A stretch of 64,000 bases of DNA from Pelagerythrobacter marensis (GCF_036700095.1 NZ_CP144918.1:1613001-1677000), one strand, 5' to 3'. Counted from the first letter of the stretch, positions 1 to 10,436 are shown. Notes: a model not told the origin generated them from the letters alone. Numbers and translations are program-made.

Positions 1-455
1 TGCTCGGCCGGGCCGCCCATTTCGTAGGCGCCGCCGCGCGCCGAGGCGACGATCACCCGCCGGCCGCCGGCGAGCCCTTGCGGAGCGCCGTCCTTGTAAG
101 TGAACGTGACCCCGGGCACGCCGAGCCGGTCGATCCATGCCTTGAGCTGGCTGGGGATGGAGAAGTTGTACATCGGCGCGCCGACGATCACGACGTCCGA
201 CGCGAGGAACTCGTCCAGCACTGCGCGTTCCTCGGGGAAGACGTCGGCCATGGCCGCGTCGTGGGTTTCGGGCGGCTGGTGAATCGCGCCGGTGCGCGCC
301 ACGTCGATATGCGGCAGGGGGTCGGCGACGAGATCGCGCTCGATCACGTTCGCGCCGGGATTGGCGGCCCGGAAATGATCGACGATCGCCTGGGTCAGCA
401 CGCGGCTGACCGAACTGTCGCCGGTGCTTGCGCTATCGATACGGAGGATTTGCAT
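1..455 (-). CDS. azoR: FMN-dependent NADH-azoreductase (3' end outside window)
   Basis: The reading frame begins MQILRIDSASTGDSSVSRVL, the flavodoxin-like start of AzoR proteins with the phosphate-binding Ser cluster, and contains GAPMYNFSIPSQLKAWID, the hallmark FMN-contact segment of the family. About 151 residues are visible and the C-terminal quarter is cut by the window edge. Family enzymes reduce azo compounds and quinones in the cytoplasm by two-electron NADH chemistry. The start is 42 bp from a divergent HxlR regulator gene, a pairing common for quinone- or electrophile-responsive azoreductases, so control by that regulator is the natural inference. Confidence 0.9.
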   Translation of the reverse strand, partial: MQILRIDSASTGDSSVSRVLTQAIVDHFRAANPGANVIERDLVADPLPHIDVARTGAIHQPPETHDAAMADVFPEERAVLDEFLASDVVIVGAPMYNFSIPSQLKAWIDRLGVPGVTFTYKDGAPQGLAGGRRVIVASARGGAYEMGGPAE

Positions 456-497
456 GGCTCGTTGATTCCCTGGTTACGGATGATAACTAGGAGGCAT

Positions 498-923
498 ATG
501 GATACTGTCGCCACATCGCTGCAAGGAGGCACATCGTCGTCCGCAGGGCACATCGATGTGACCGGGGGCGACCATGTCGCGGTTCGCTGCCGGGCGGTGA
601 ACGACATTCTCGCCCGGGTGGGGGACAAGTGGTCGATGCAGGTCGTGATGACGCTTGCCGACGGGCCGGTGCGGTTCAACGAATTGCGCCGCGCGATCGA
701 CGGCATCTCGCAGCGCATGCTCACCCGCACCCTGCGCGCGCTGGAGCGCGACGGGCTGGTGTCGCGCGCGGTTACCCCCAGCGTGCCGCCGCGGGTGGAT
801 TATTCGCTGACCGATCTGGGGCGGTCGCTGCGCGAGCCGGTTCTGGCGCTTGGCAGCTGGGCCATGGCCAATCGCGAGACGATCGAGGCGGCGCGCGCGG
901 AATTCGATCGGCGCCCGGTCTGA
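498..923 (+). CDS. HxlR-family transcriptional regulator
   Basis: This is a 141-residue protein with a winged-helix HxlR domain. It has the typical segments DKWSMQVVMTLADGPVRFNEL and ISQRMLTRTLRALERDGLVSR, then PPRVDYSLTDLGRSL. The ATG at 498 is chosen because TAGGAGG lies just upstream; the open frame extends further 5' without support. HxlR proteins usually sense electrophiles or redox state, often through a conserved cysteine near the N-terminus. Cys32 in RCRAVNDIL is the only obvious candidate here. The gene is divergent from the azoreductase across 42 bp and probably regulates it and itself. Confidence 0.9.
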   Translation: MDTVATSLQGGTSSSAGHIDVTGGDHVAVRCRAVNDILARVGDKWSMQVVMTLADGPVRFNELRRAIDGISQRMLTRTLRALERDGLVSRAVTPSVPPRVDYSLTDLGRSLREPVLALGSWAMANRETIEAARAEFDRRPV

Positions 924-930
924 CCGCGGT

Positions 931-1590
931 TCAACTTTCGTCCGCGGGCACGCGCCGTATCTTCACGATTTCGATGGGAGGGTCGAGCATCTGGCCCTTC
1001 ATCCACCCTTCGCCTGCGTCGGGATCGGTCGGCGCGGCGTGGATCGCCTCGACCACGTCCATGCCCTCGACCACGCGCCCGAAGGCGGCATAGCCGGCGC
1101 GCAGTTCGGGATCGTCGGAAGCCGGGTCTGCATCCATCCCCGGCTGTTCCTGCAACACGATCGAAAAGTCGCCGGTCGCCGTTCCCGGCGCGTTGCGGGC
1201 CATCGACAGCGCGCCGCGCACGTGGGTAACGCCGGTCTCGCTGGTCGGTTCGTGCGCGATCGGCGGCAATACGCGTTCGGGATCATGCTGCGTTCCGGCT
1301 TGGATCAGCCCGTTCGGCTGTTCCCCCCATTCCAGCGGCATCGCGCGATAGAACACGGTCCCGTCGAACCGCCCTTCGTCGACGTAGCGGAGGAAGTTGG
1401 CCGCGGTCACCGGCGCGCGTTCGGTTTCGATCCGAGCGGTGATATCGCCCAGTTCGGTTTCGATCACGACCAGCGCGGTTTCGTGGGTGCCGGCGGGTGC
1501 AGGGGGCGGAGCGGGCGCAGGGTCGTCCTGCGCGCTGGCGGCGGCGGCGAGCGCGAATGGCGCGGCGAGAAGGGCGAATCGCGTGAACAT
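931..1590 (-). CDS. Secreted cyclophilin-type peptidyl-prolyl cis-trans isomerase
   Basis: The protein has 219 residues. Residues 1-20 form a signal peptide ending ASA-QDD, followed by a short Pro/Ala-rich linker and a cyclophilin fold from about residue 40. Recognisable segments are TELGDITARIETERAPVTAANF, FDGTVFYRAM, IQAGTQ and GALSMARNAPGTATGDFSIVL. It should catalyse proline isomerisation in the periplasm. The version in bacterial periplasms often carries small insertions, as in the EQPGMDADPASDDPELRAGY loop here. The gene stands alone, converging on the HxlR gene. Confidence 0.9.
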   Translation of the reverse strand: MFTRFALLAAPFALAAAASAQDDPAPAPPPAPAGTHETALVVIETELGDITARIETERAPVTAANFLRYVDEGRFDGTVFYRAMPLEWGEQPNGLIQAGTQHDPERVLPPIAHEPTSETGVTHVRGALSMARNAPGTATGDFSIVLQEQPGMDADPASDDPELRAGYAAFGRVVEGMDVVEAIHAAPTDPDAGEGWMKGQMLDPPIEIVKIRRVPADES

Positions 1591-1641
1591 CGCGCTTATC
1601 GTAGCGCCCGCGGCGGGATCGGCCCAGATGGCCGCACGGGT

Positions 1642-2807
1642 TCAGCCGCCATGGCGGCTGCGCAACATCGTGCGATCCAGCTGGTCGACCTGCGTCACGC
1701 CCATCAGGCGCATCCCGCGTTCGATCTCGTCGCGCAGCAGGGTCAGCGCGCGCTCGACCCCCGGCTGCCCCGCGGTGGCAAGGGCGTAGAGATGTAGAGA
1801 TAGAGCCGCCCGCCCGATGCCGCGCTTGCGCCGGTCGCCAGCGCCTTCAGGACATGCGTGCCCCGGCGTATGCCGCCGTCGCAGATTATCTCGATTTCGC
1901 CGCCGACCGCGTCGACGATCTCCGCCAACTGGTCGAACGGCGCGCGGCTGCCGTCGAGCTGGCGGCCGCCGTGGTTCGAAACCATGATCGCGTCGGCCCC
2001 GATCTCGACCGCCCGCCGCGCATCGGCCGCGCTCATCACACCCTTGAGGCAGAAGGTCCCGCCCCAGTCCTGCCGGATACGCGCTGCGGTGTCCCAGTCC
2101 ATTGCGGTGTCGAGCATGGTGTTGAAATATTCGGCAATGCTCACCGCCTTGCCCGTCCCTTCGCTGACATGCGTGTCGAGGTTGGGCAGGCGAAACTTTT
2201 CGCGCAGCACGTAATCGAGCGTCCAGCGCGGCCGCGTGGCATACGACCAGACGGCGGATGGGGTGAAGCGGGGCGGGGTGGTGAAGCCGCTGCGCTGGCA
2301 GCGTTCGCGCTTGCCCGAAACGATCGTGTCCACCGTCAGCGCCAGCGCGTCGAATTCGGCCGCCTTGCACCGCGCGATCATCGAAGCGTTGAGGCCGGCA
2401 TCCTTGTGGACGTAGAGCTGGAACATCTTGGGTGCGGAAACGAGCGCTGCGATTTCCTCAATGCTCACCGTGGCGAGGCTGGAGATGCCGAACCACAGGC
2501 CGAAACGCTCGGCCGCGCGGGCCACCGCACGCTCGCCCTGCCAGTGGAAAACCCGCTGGAGCGCGGTCGGGCTGAGGATCAGCGGCAGGGCGCTGTGCCG
2601 TCCCATGATCGTGCAGCCGGTGTCGATCTGCGCCACGCCGGCGAGCACGTTGGGCACCAGGTCGACATCGTCGAACGCCGCCGTGTTGCGCGCCTTGGTC
2701 GCCTCGTCGTCGGCCGCCCCGTCGATATAGTCGAACACCGGCCAGGGCAGGCGGCGCCGCGCCAGCTGGCGCAGATCTTCGACATTGTGACAGTCCGACA
2801 GACGCAT
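1642..2807 (-). pseudogene. lldD: FMN-dependent alpha-hydroxy-acid (L-lactate) dehydrogenase, frameshifted
   Basis: The first frame (2807 to 1743) starts MRLSDCHNVEDLRQLARRRL and carries the whole TIM-barrel of an LldD-type flavoenzyme, including the active-site segment MVSNHGGRQLDGSRAP and DGGIRRGTHVLKALA. It runs out of register after ASGGRLYLY. The correct ending, ALATAGQPGVERALTLLRDE through DRTMLRSRHGG, sits in another frame down to 1642. The cause is visible: an 8-bp tandem duplication at 1786-1801. Removing one copy restores a full-length protein of about 385 residues. As sequenced, the last 50 or so residues are replaced by a short foreign tail, which would remove part of the FMN-binding end of the barrel. 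It is either a very recent pseudogene, a slipped-strand switch or a sequencing error. Confidence 0.85.
1786..1801. repeat. 8-bp tandem duplication breaking lldD
   Basis: GTAGAGAT occurs twice in direct succession (1786-1793, 1794-1801) inside the lldD-like gene. One copy fits the conserved coding sequence for GGRLYLYAL; the second shifts the frame by two. Confidence 0.9.
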
Positions 2808-2865
2808 GATCCGGCTCTACCAGCGGCATGAGCCGCCGCCAATCGGTTCATCCACGCTTCATGTT

Positions 2866-2896
2866 TACAAACGTAATCGGTATGTCTACAAGTGTA
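2866..2896. promoter_or_regulatory. Two BlaI/MecI-type operator sites
   Basis: TACAAACGTA at 2866-2875 and the perfect palindrome TACAAGTGTA at 2887-2896 (flanked as CTACA..TGTAG) match the TACA-N2-TGTA core bound by BlaI-family repressors. Their centres are 21 bp apart, two helical turns, so two dimers could bind the same DNA face. The second ends 16 bp before the blaI-like start codon, which points to autoregulation of this gene and the M56 gene behind it. Confidence 0.7.
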
Positions 2897-2912
2897 GGCA
2901 AGGGAGGGTTCG

Positions 2913-3302
2913 ATGGCTAGACCCGATGACGACAGGCCCGATCGCATCAGCGAGGCCGAACATGCGGTGATGGAAGTGCTGTGGGAGAAAAACCCGCTGA
3001 CCGCCGCAGAGGTCTGCGCCGCAGTCTGCGAGGAGCGCGACTGGAGCCTGCCGACAGTCAAGACGCTGCTCTCGCGCCTGGTGACGAAGCAAGCGGTCGC
3101 GACCCGGCCCGATGGTCGTCGCTTCCTCTATTCGCCCTTGCTGGCGCGCGCCGATTATGTCGGGGGCGAATCGCGCCGGCTGGTCGATCGACTGTTCGGC
3201 GGCCGTGCAGCGCCGCTGTTCGCGCATCTCGCGCAGGAAGAGGCTCTGACCGAGGACGATCTTGCCGAGATCGAGGCTCTGCTGAAGGAGCTGCGGCAAT
3301 GA
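2913..3302 (+). CDS. BlaI/MecI/CopY-family repressor
   Basis: This is a 129-residue winged-helix protein. ISEAEHAVMEVLWEKNPLTAAEV and WSLPTVKTLLSRLVTKQAV form the DNA-binding half; the C-terminal helices dimerise. Family members are cleaved or displaced when a cognate M56 membrane peptidase is activated. The M56 gene follows with an ATGA overlap, and two operator-like palindromes lie directly upstream, so a closed repressor-sensor module is likely. No beta-lactamase is adjacent, so the regulated target outside this operon is unknown. Confidence 0.92.
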   Translation: MARPDDDRPDRISEAEHAVMEVLWEKNPLTAAEVCAAVCEERDWSLPTVKTLLSRLVTKQAVATRPDGRRFLYSPLLARADYVGGESRRLVDRLFGGRAAPLFAHLAQEEALTEDDLAEIEALLKELRQ

Positions 3303-4867
3303 GCTGGCTGATCGAAACGCTCGTATGGACCGCGGCACTCATCGCGCTGGTCCTGTTGTTGCGGCGGCCGGTGGCCCGCCATTTCGGCGCGAAAGCCGCC
3401 TATGGCCTGTGGCTGCTCCCCTTTGCGCGGCTCCTGCTGCCGCCGGTGGTCCTGCCGGCCTGGCTCGCGCCGCAGCCGGAGGTGGCCGACAGTGCCCCGC
3501 CGGTCGATGAATTCGCGTACTTCGCTTTCGACCCCTCACTCCTGCCGGACGGGAGCGGCCCGGTGCAGGCAGCGTCGCCGAACATCCCCTGGGTGGCGGC
3601 GCTGCTTGCACTGTGGCTGGCCGGGGTGGCGGGATTCCTGTGGCTGCGGTTTTCCGCCTATCATCGCGCCCGCCGCATCCTGCTCGCCGATGCCGTGCCG
3701 GTGGGGGAAGCAGGCCGGGTCCGCCTGGTCGAAACGGTCGAGACCGGGGCGCCCATCGCGTTCGGCGTGCTCGACAAGGTGGTCGCGCTCCCGCCCGGCT
3801 TCATGGCCTGGCGCGACCGTGCCGCGCGCGATCTGGCGCTGGCGCACGAACTGGCACATCACCGCGGCCACGATCTGCTCGCCAATTTCGCGGCTCAGTT
3901 CCTCTTCGCGCTGCATTGGTTCAACCCGCTCGCCTATCTCGGCTGGCAGGCCATGCGCCGGGATCAGGAGGCGGCGTGCGATGCGCGGGTGATCGAGACA
4001 CGTGATCGGCAGGCGCGCGCCGAATATGGGCGGGTGATCGCCAGCTTCGCCGCCGGACCGCGTGTGGCGCTCGCCGCGCCGATGGCCTGCCCGGTGCTGG
4101 GGGACAAGTCGATAATTCACCGCCTGAGGAGCCTGACGATGAACGATATCACCCGGCGCCGCCGGATGGCCGGTCGCGCTATCCTGGCAGCCGGCCTGCT
4201 GGCCCTGCCGCTGACCGCGACCGTGTCCTATGCCGAGAGCATGGAAGTGCCAGCGCCGCCGCCCGCACCCCCGGAGGCTCCCCGGGCGCCGGAACCCCCT
4301 GTGCCCCCCGCCGTTCCGCTTGCGCCCGACGCACCGCCTGTGCCGCCTGCGCCGCCGGTGCCGCAGCCGAGCGAAGATGCGCGCCGGATCAAGGTCGAAC
4401 GGATCGACATCGACGATGACGACCCTCGCTCGGCTCACGTCCGCCGGATCGAACGCGACACGGCGTGGACGACAGCGGAACAGGCGCGCCTGAAGGCGAA
4501 GCTGGGTCGCGACATGTCGGCCATGTCGGAAGCCGATCGGGCGGAGTTCGCGGCGGACATGGCGCGGCTCGAAGCCGACTTGCGTGAACTCGACGGTCTC
4601 GATCGGCGGATCGAGCGGGAAGTGCGGCTGGCGCTGGCGAACGCGCCGAAAGTGATCGAGGGATGCCGTGGCGACGAGATCGTCCACCAAAGTCGCGAGA
4701 GCGGCCGCGAGGTTATCCGCATCTGTACCGCACGGATCAATGCCGAGGCTCGCGCCGGGTTGCGTCAGGCGCGGGCCGAAGTCGCCCGCGACCAAGCGCT
4801 TTCGGCGGAAGTCCGCGCGCGCGCCCTGCAGTCGATCGACGAGGCCATTGCCCGAACGCCCCGGTAG
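3299..4867 (+). CDS. M56-family membrane zinc peptidase (BlaR1-like antirepressor)
   Basis: The protein has 522 residues and starts at the ATG overlapping the blaI stop. Three hydrophobic segments lie in the first 120 residues. They are followed by the zinc-peptidase motif HELAHHRGHD near residue 183 and a downstream EAACDARV glutamate near 224. A fourth membrane segment lies near 292-312, followed by a periplasmic tail. The tail begins with an extended Pro/Ala-rich stretch (about 315-355) and continues as a charged, probably coiled-coil region. The penicillin-binding sensor domain of BlaR1 is absent, so the signal it detects is not beta-lactam binding of the classical type. It probably cleaves or inactivates the upstream repressor. 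Confidence 0.88.
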   Translation: MSWLIETLVWTAALIALVLLLRRPVARHFGAKAAYGLWLLPFARLLLPPVVLPAWLAPQPEVADSAPPVDEFAYFAFDPSLLPDGSGPVQAASPNIPWVAALLALWLAGVAGFLWLRFSAYHRARRILLADAVPVGEAGRVRLVETVETGAPIAFGVLDKVVALPPGFMAWRDRAARDLALAHELAHHRGHDLLANFAAQFLFALHWFNPLAYLGWQAMRRDQEAACDARVIETRDRQARAEYGRVIASFAAGPRVALAAPMACPVLGDKSIIHRLRSLTMNDITRRRRMAGRAILAAGLLALPLTATVSYAESMEVPAPPPAPPEAPRAPEPPVPPAVPLAPDAPPVPPAPPVPQPSEDARRIKVERIDIDDDDPRSAHVRRIERDTAWTTAEQARLKAKLGRDMSAMSEADRAEFAADMARLEADLRELDGLDRRIEREVRLALANAPKVIEGCRGDEIVHQSRESGREVIRICTARINAEARAGLRQARAEVARDQALSAEVRARALQSIDEAIARTPR

Positions 4868-4909
4868 CAGTGAGCCGTGGCACGATTGCCGCGGATGCCG
4901 GCGCGCACC

Positions 4910-5599
4910 TTAGCCGCCGATGTCCTGAACGACTTCCTCGGAGACGAAGATGATCTCGTCGGTCCCGCCGCCTTCGCGGTCTCTCGGCGCCGGCGGCGTG
5001 GCGAGGGAGGGAGGCCTGTCCCGGTCTTCCCATTCGACGCCCTTTTCCTCGTCGACGCGCACTTTGGCAAATGCGGGCCGCGCCGGATAGGAACAGCCCA
5101 TCTGCTGGCCCAACCCCTTCAGGTAGCCGCGTCGGATGGCGCCGGCCACGATAGCGGCCTGGAACTGTCGCTGATGATCGGCGGCTCCGGTGATTTCCCG
5201 GACGATGCTGCGGAAAGGAATGAACGAGCCGATCGCGCTTTGGGCGATGCGGCCCACCGAAATCGCGCCGCCTTCCGCGTCGGCCACGTCGAGGTCGGGC
5301 CCCAGCACGGCATCGAGTTCCGCGATCGCGCCGCCGATCTCGCCGCAATCGTCGAGGCCGTCGCTTGCGTAAGGGGCTTTCGTCGCCGCCAGCAGCTGAT
5401 CCGGTATCGGGTCCTTTGCCAGATTGAGATCGGTCAGCGGCGTCTTTGCGACGTCCTCGACATCCGGCTCCCCGCCCATGCCGCCTTGCGCTCGGGCTGA
5501 CAGCGGAGCTGCCAGCAGCGCCGCGCTCGCGGCGATGGCGAGGAAGGTGCTTGCGCTGGCGCTAGCGCGTTTGGAAATAGGCATCGCAAACCGTGTCAT
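4910..5599 (-). CDS. Secreted protein of unknown function
   Basis: I do not recognise this family. The frame gives 229 residues from the ATG at 5599, which has GGAGAG upstream; a later ATG at 5584 has no ribosome-binding site. Residues 1-35 form a signal peptide ending APLSARA. The mature part is soluble and mixed alpha/beta in character, with one Cys pair candidate (DDCGEIG and QMGCSYP), and ends in an acidic EEVVQDIGG tail. The start overlaps the 3' end of the upstream metallopeptidase gene by 38 bp, so the two are probably cotranscribed and may act together in the envelope. Confidence 0.7.
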   Translation of the reverse strand: MTRFAMPISKRASASASTFLAIAASAALLAAPLSARAQGGMGGEPDVEDVAKTPLTDLNLAKDPIPDQLLAATKAPYASDGLDDCGEIGGAIAELDAVLGPDLDVADAEGGAISVGRIAQSAIGSFIPFRSIVREITGAADHQRQFQAAIVAGAIRRGYLKGLGQQMGCSYPARPAFAKVRVDEEKGVEWEDRDRPPSLATPPAPRDREGGGTDEIIFVSEEVVQDIGG

Positions 5600-6428
5600 C
5601 GCCACTCTCCATGCCCCGGCGCAGCGCATCCATGCGCTGCGTGCTCGATCCGTGTGTGAAACTTTCCGGATTGGCCTGTTGTCCCGCGCGCCGCTGCAGC
5701 GTGTCGTCGCCGATGGCGCTGGCTGCGCGAAGCCCTTCCTCCATGTCGCCGGGTTCGATCAGATTGCGGTTCTTGCCCGCCCACACACCGGCGTAGCAAT
5801 CGGCCTGCAATTCCATCAGGACCTGCAACCGGTTCGCGCTGCCCGGATTCTGCGCCTGGGCGCTGCGGACCTGCGCGGCCAGGCCGGTGAGGTTCTGGAT
5901 ATGATGACCGTATTCGTGCGCCATGACGTAATAGCGCGCGAAGTCGCCTCCGGCTCCCAATTGCCCGGAGAGCGTGTCGTAGAAGCTCGTATCGATATAG
6001 ATTCCCTGGTCCGCCGGGCAGTAGAACGGGCCGCTGGCGCTCGAGGCCGCGCCGCAGCCGGACGGCGTGCCGCCCTGGTAGAATTCCAGCACAGGGTCTT
6101 GAAACGCGATTCCGGCACGCGCGAATTCGGGTTGCCAGGTGCGATTGAGCGAATCGAGCGCGTTGCACGCTTCGAGCGCATAGGCGTTCTGTTGGCAGAC
6201 TTCGGTTTCCGAAAGCCCGGCCTGCTGCTGGCCGTTCGGCGCGGTTTGCTGCACGCTGTCGAGCGTGCCCAGCATCTGCCCGGGGTCGACGCCGAACACG
6301 AGCGCCGCGATCACGACGACGACCAGCGATCCGCAACCCAGCTTGCCTCCGCCGCCACCCGGAAAACCCCCGCCGGTGCCGCCCTGCCGGACGCGGATAT
6401 TGCCTGGATCGAACCGTTTGAGCCGCAT
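5562..6428 (-). CDS. ypfJ: YpfJ-type neutral zinc metallopeptidase
   Basis: The protein has 288 residues and a characteristic start: MRLKRFDPGNIRVRQGG, a Gly-rich stretch, then one membrane segment (about 32-48). The catalytic motif is MAHEYGHHIQ, with a downstream ELQADCYAGVWAG supplying the third ligand. Family length and order match the predicted zinc metallopeptidases of PF04228. The soluble domain should face the periplasm. Its substrate is not established in the family as far as I know. The following secreted-protein gene overlaps its end. Confidence 0.9.
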   Translation of the reverse strand: MRLKRFDPGNIRVRQGGTGGGFPGGGGGKLGCGSLVVVVIAALVFGVDPGQMLGTLDSVQQTAPNGQQQAGLSETEVCQQNAYALEACNALDSLNRTWQPEFARAGIAFQDPVLEFYQGGTPSGCGAASSASGPFYCPADQGIYIDTSFYDTLSGQLGAGGDFARYYVMAHEYGHHIQNLTGLAAQVRSAQAQNPGSANRLQVLMELQADCYAGVWAGKNRNLIEPGDMEEGLRAASAIGDDTLQRRAGQQANPESFTHGSSTQRMDALRRGMESGDDTVCDAYFQTR

Positions 6429-6538
6429 CGTTTCCTCCCTGCCGGTGCCTGCGCGATGATATCCTCTGGACAGAGGCCTTTGCGGTCGCGAAAGCGGTTA
6501 TGCAGTGCGACGCAATTGAAATCCACGGGAGTTTTGAC

Positions 6539-7294
6539 ATGTTCCTCACCGGCAAGCGGGCTCTGATTACCGGATCGACATCGGGCATCGGGCTCGCCAT
6601 CGCGCGTGCGCTCTCGGGCGAAGGGGCGCAGGTCGTGCTCAACGGCTTTGGCGACGAGGACGAAATTGCGTCGTTGTGCGATGAGCTGGGGGCCGAACAC
6701 GTCGGTGCCGACCTGACCACTGCCGAAGGATGCGAGGCGCTGATGGACGCAGCCGGTCCGGTGGACATACTGGTCAACAATGCCGGAATGCAGCACGTCG
6801 CCCCGGTGGAGGAATTTCCGGTCGAGCGGTGGGACGCGATCGTCGCGCTCAATCTCTCGGCCGCGTTCCACACCGTCCGCCGCGCGGTGCCTCATATGAA
6901 GGCGCAGGGGTGGGGACGGATCATCAACACCGCCAGCGCCCATTCCAAGACCGCTTCGCCTTTCAAGAGCGCCTACAACGCTACCAAGCACGGCCTGGAC
7001 GGGTTCACCAAGACCGTCGCCCTCGAACTGGCGCAGAGCGGGGTCACGGCCAACTGCATCAGCCCCGGCTATGCCTGGACGCCGCTGGTCGAGAACCAGA
7101 TTCCCGACACGATGAAGGCCCGGGGTCTGACGCGCGAGCAGGTGATCAACGACGTGTTGCTCGCCAAGCAGCCGACCAAGCGTTTCGTGCAGCCCGAGGA
7201 ACTCGGGGCCCTGGCAGTGTTTCTTTGCCGTGAGGAGGCGAGCAACGTTACCGGCGCCAACTGGAGCGTCGATGGCGGCTGGACCGCCGAGTAG
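6539..7294 (+). CDS. bdhA: 3-hydroxybutyrate dehydrogenase (short-chain dehydrogenase)
   Basis: The start at 6539 is chosen over the upstream ATG at 6500 because GGGAG precedes it and the protein then begins MFLTGKRALITGSTSGIG, with the NAD-binding TGxxxGIG motif at the expected distance. It has 251 residues. The catalytic YNATK motif lies near residue 145, preceded by NTASAHSKTAS. The segments CISPGYAWTPLVENQIPDT and VLLAKQPTKRFVQPEELG are characteristic of BdhA. The reaction is interconversion of 3-hydroxybutyrate and acetoacetate with NAD, in polyhydroxybutyrate or ketone-body use. The next gene starts 8 bp downstream and is probably in the same operon. Confidence 0.9.
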   Translation: MFLTGKRALITGSTSGIGLAIARALSGEGAQVVLNGFGDEDEIASLCDELGAEHVGADLTTAEGCEALMDAAGPVDILVNNAGMQHVAPVEEFPVERWDAIVALNLSAAFHTVRRAVPHMKAQGWGRIINTASAHSKTASPFKSAYNATKHGLDGFTKTVALELAQSGVTANCISPGYAWTPLVENQIPDTMKARGLTREQVINDVLLAKQPTKRFVQPEELGALAVFLCREEASNVTGANWSVDGGWTAE

Positions 7295-7302
7295 GAGGAG
7301 CG

Positions 7303-8799
7303 ATGGCGACGGGGGCACATGCGGCACGCCGGGCGCTGGCAGTTGTTTGCGCGCTCGTCGCCGCGAGCTGCGCCCCTGCGCGTATTGCGCCGACACCCGC
7401 CGATGCGCTGAACGCGATCGAAAGCGAGCTTGCCGCCGACATCGCCGTGCTGGCCGGCGATGAGTTCGAAGGGCGCCGGCCGGGTACGCCGGGCGAGGCG
7501 AAGACGTTGCGCCATCTTTCGCAGACCTGGCAGGCCGCCGGCCTCGAATCGGGTACCAACGACCCCGCCAATCCCTGGTTCGCTCCGGTCGCGCTGCAGC
7601 TCAATACGCCCGACCGGTCGGTTGCGCATTTCTATCGCGGGGGGCGCGAAATCGCGGTGCCCGAAGGTGCGGTGCACCTCTACACCTCCGGCCGTCGTTC
7701 GCTTCTCGAACGCAGTCCCGTCGTGTTCGTGGGCCGGGCCGGGGAGGCGCTCGACCAGTCGGAGCTGGCCGGTCGCGTCGCGTTGATGCTGTGGGATCAC
7801 CCGCGCAAGATCGAACAGCACGACGCGTTGCTGGAAAAAGGGGCGGCGGCGGTGCTGGCGGTCGTGCCCGACGATGCCGAGTTGCGCGAACTGACCGACC
7901 GCCGCAGCAAGGGTTCCTATCGCCTGCTGCATGACGAGGACGGTGCCAGGCTGGATGGGCTGATATCGGCGGCGGGTGCGCGCGCGCTGCTGGGGGCGGA
8001 TCGTTTCGCGGCGCTTTCCGCCGCGGCCGCGCTTCCCGGCTTCCGCCCGCGGCCGCTCGATCTCGAAGCCCGGCTGGAGGCGACGTCGCTCCAGGCAGAG
8101 GTGCGCACGCACAACCTGATCGCCCGCCTGCCGGGCAGGCGCCCCGATGCGGGCGCGGTCCTGCTGCTCGCCCACTGGGACCATTTCGGGCACTGCGCCG
8201 AAGGCGATCAGCCGGTCGCGATCTGCAACGGTGCCGTGGACAATGCCAGCGGGCTCGCCCTTCTGAGCGCGGTCGCGCGGCGGCTTGCCGGGCAGCCGGC
8301 GCAGCTCGACCGCGATGTCTACTTCCTCGCCACCACGGCCGAAGAATGGGGCCTGCTGGGCGCGCGAGCGTTCGCGCGCGATCCGGCGCTGCCGCTCGAT
8401 ACCATCGTGGCCGCGTTCAATGTCGATACCGTGGCGATCGCTCCGCGCGGCGGGCCGGTCGCCATCGTCGGCCATGCGATGACGGCTCTCGACGACGATG
8501 TCGCGCGGATCATCGCCGCGACCGGGCGCAAGGCGGGCGATCACGCATACGCCAACCGCTATCTTCGGCGGCAGGACGGCTGGGCGCTGCTCCAGCACGA
8601 TGTACCCGCCCTGGCCGTTTCCGCCGCCTTTGCCGATCGCGAGGCGCTGGAGACTTTCATGCGCGAGCGATATCACCGCGCGGGGGACGTGGCCGACGAC
8701 CGCCTCGAACTGGGCGGCGCAGCGGAAGACGTTCTGCTGCACGTGGCATTGGTGCGCCATTTCGCCAGTATCGAGAGTTATCCCGCCCCTGCGCGTTGA
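7303..8799 (+). CDS. M28-family zinc aminopeptidase, predicted lipoprotein
   Basis: The protein has 498 residues with an N-terminal lipobox-like AASC near residue 23 that suggests outer- or inner-membrane anchoring. The M28 metal ligands are visible: LLLAHWDHFGH near residue 289, VDNASG near 312, TAEEWGLLGARAF near 347, FNVDTV near 371, and a late His in ERYHRAGD. A PA-like insert domain occupies the region before the catalytic part. It should release N-terminal residues from peptides in the periplasm. It sits 8 bp behind bdhA with an AGGAGG ribosome-binding site. Confidence 0.9.
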   Translation: MATGAHAARRALAVVCALVAASCAPARIAPTPADALNAIESELAADIAVLAGDEFEGRRPGTPGEAKTLRHLSQTWQAAGLESGTNDPANPWFAPVALQLNTPDRSVAHFYRGGREIAVPEGAVHLYTSGRRSLLERSPVVFVGRAGEALDQSELAGRVALMLWDHPRKIEQHDALLEKGAAAVLAVVPDDAELRELTDRRSKGSYRLLHDEDGARLDGLISAAGARALLGADRFAALSAAAALPGFRPRPLDLEARLEATSLQAEVRTHNLIARLPGRRPDAGAVLLLAHWDHFGHCAEGDQPVAICNGAVDNASGLALLSAVARRLAGQPAQLDRDVYFLATTAEEWGLLGARAFARDPALPLDTIVAAFNVDTVAIAPRGGPVAIVGHAMTALDDDVARIIAATGRKAGDHAYANRYLRRQDGWALLQHDVPALAVSAAFADREALETFMRERYHRAGDVADDRLELGGAAEDVLLHVALVRHFASIESYPAPAR

Positions 8800-8830
8800 G
8801 CCTGCGCGATTAATTGGCCTGCACCCCTAG

Positions 8831-10354
<1,524 letters not shown>

Positions 10355-10436
10355 GGGGGTCGTCCTCTCCCGGTAAGCGGGCCGTGCGGACGCCCGCGCC
10401 GGTTCGCAAGGCCGGTCTTGCCCGGGAAGCGGGAAC

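Noticed and set aside
3536-4795. 419-codon minus-strand open frame
   Set aside because: It is antisense to the M56 peptidase gene, His/Arg/Gly-rich without domain motifs.
6500-6538. Upstream ATG start for bdhA
   Set aside because: It has no ribosome-binding site and would place extra residues before the family-typical TGK start; 6539 has GGGAG upstream.
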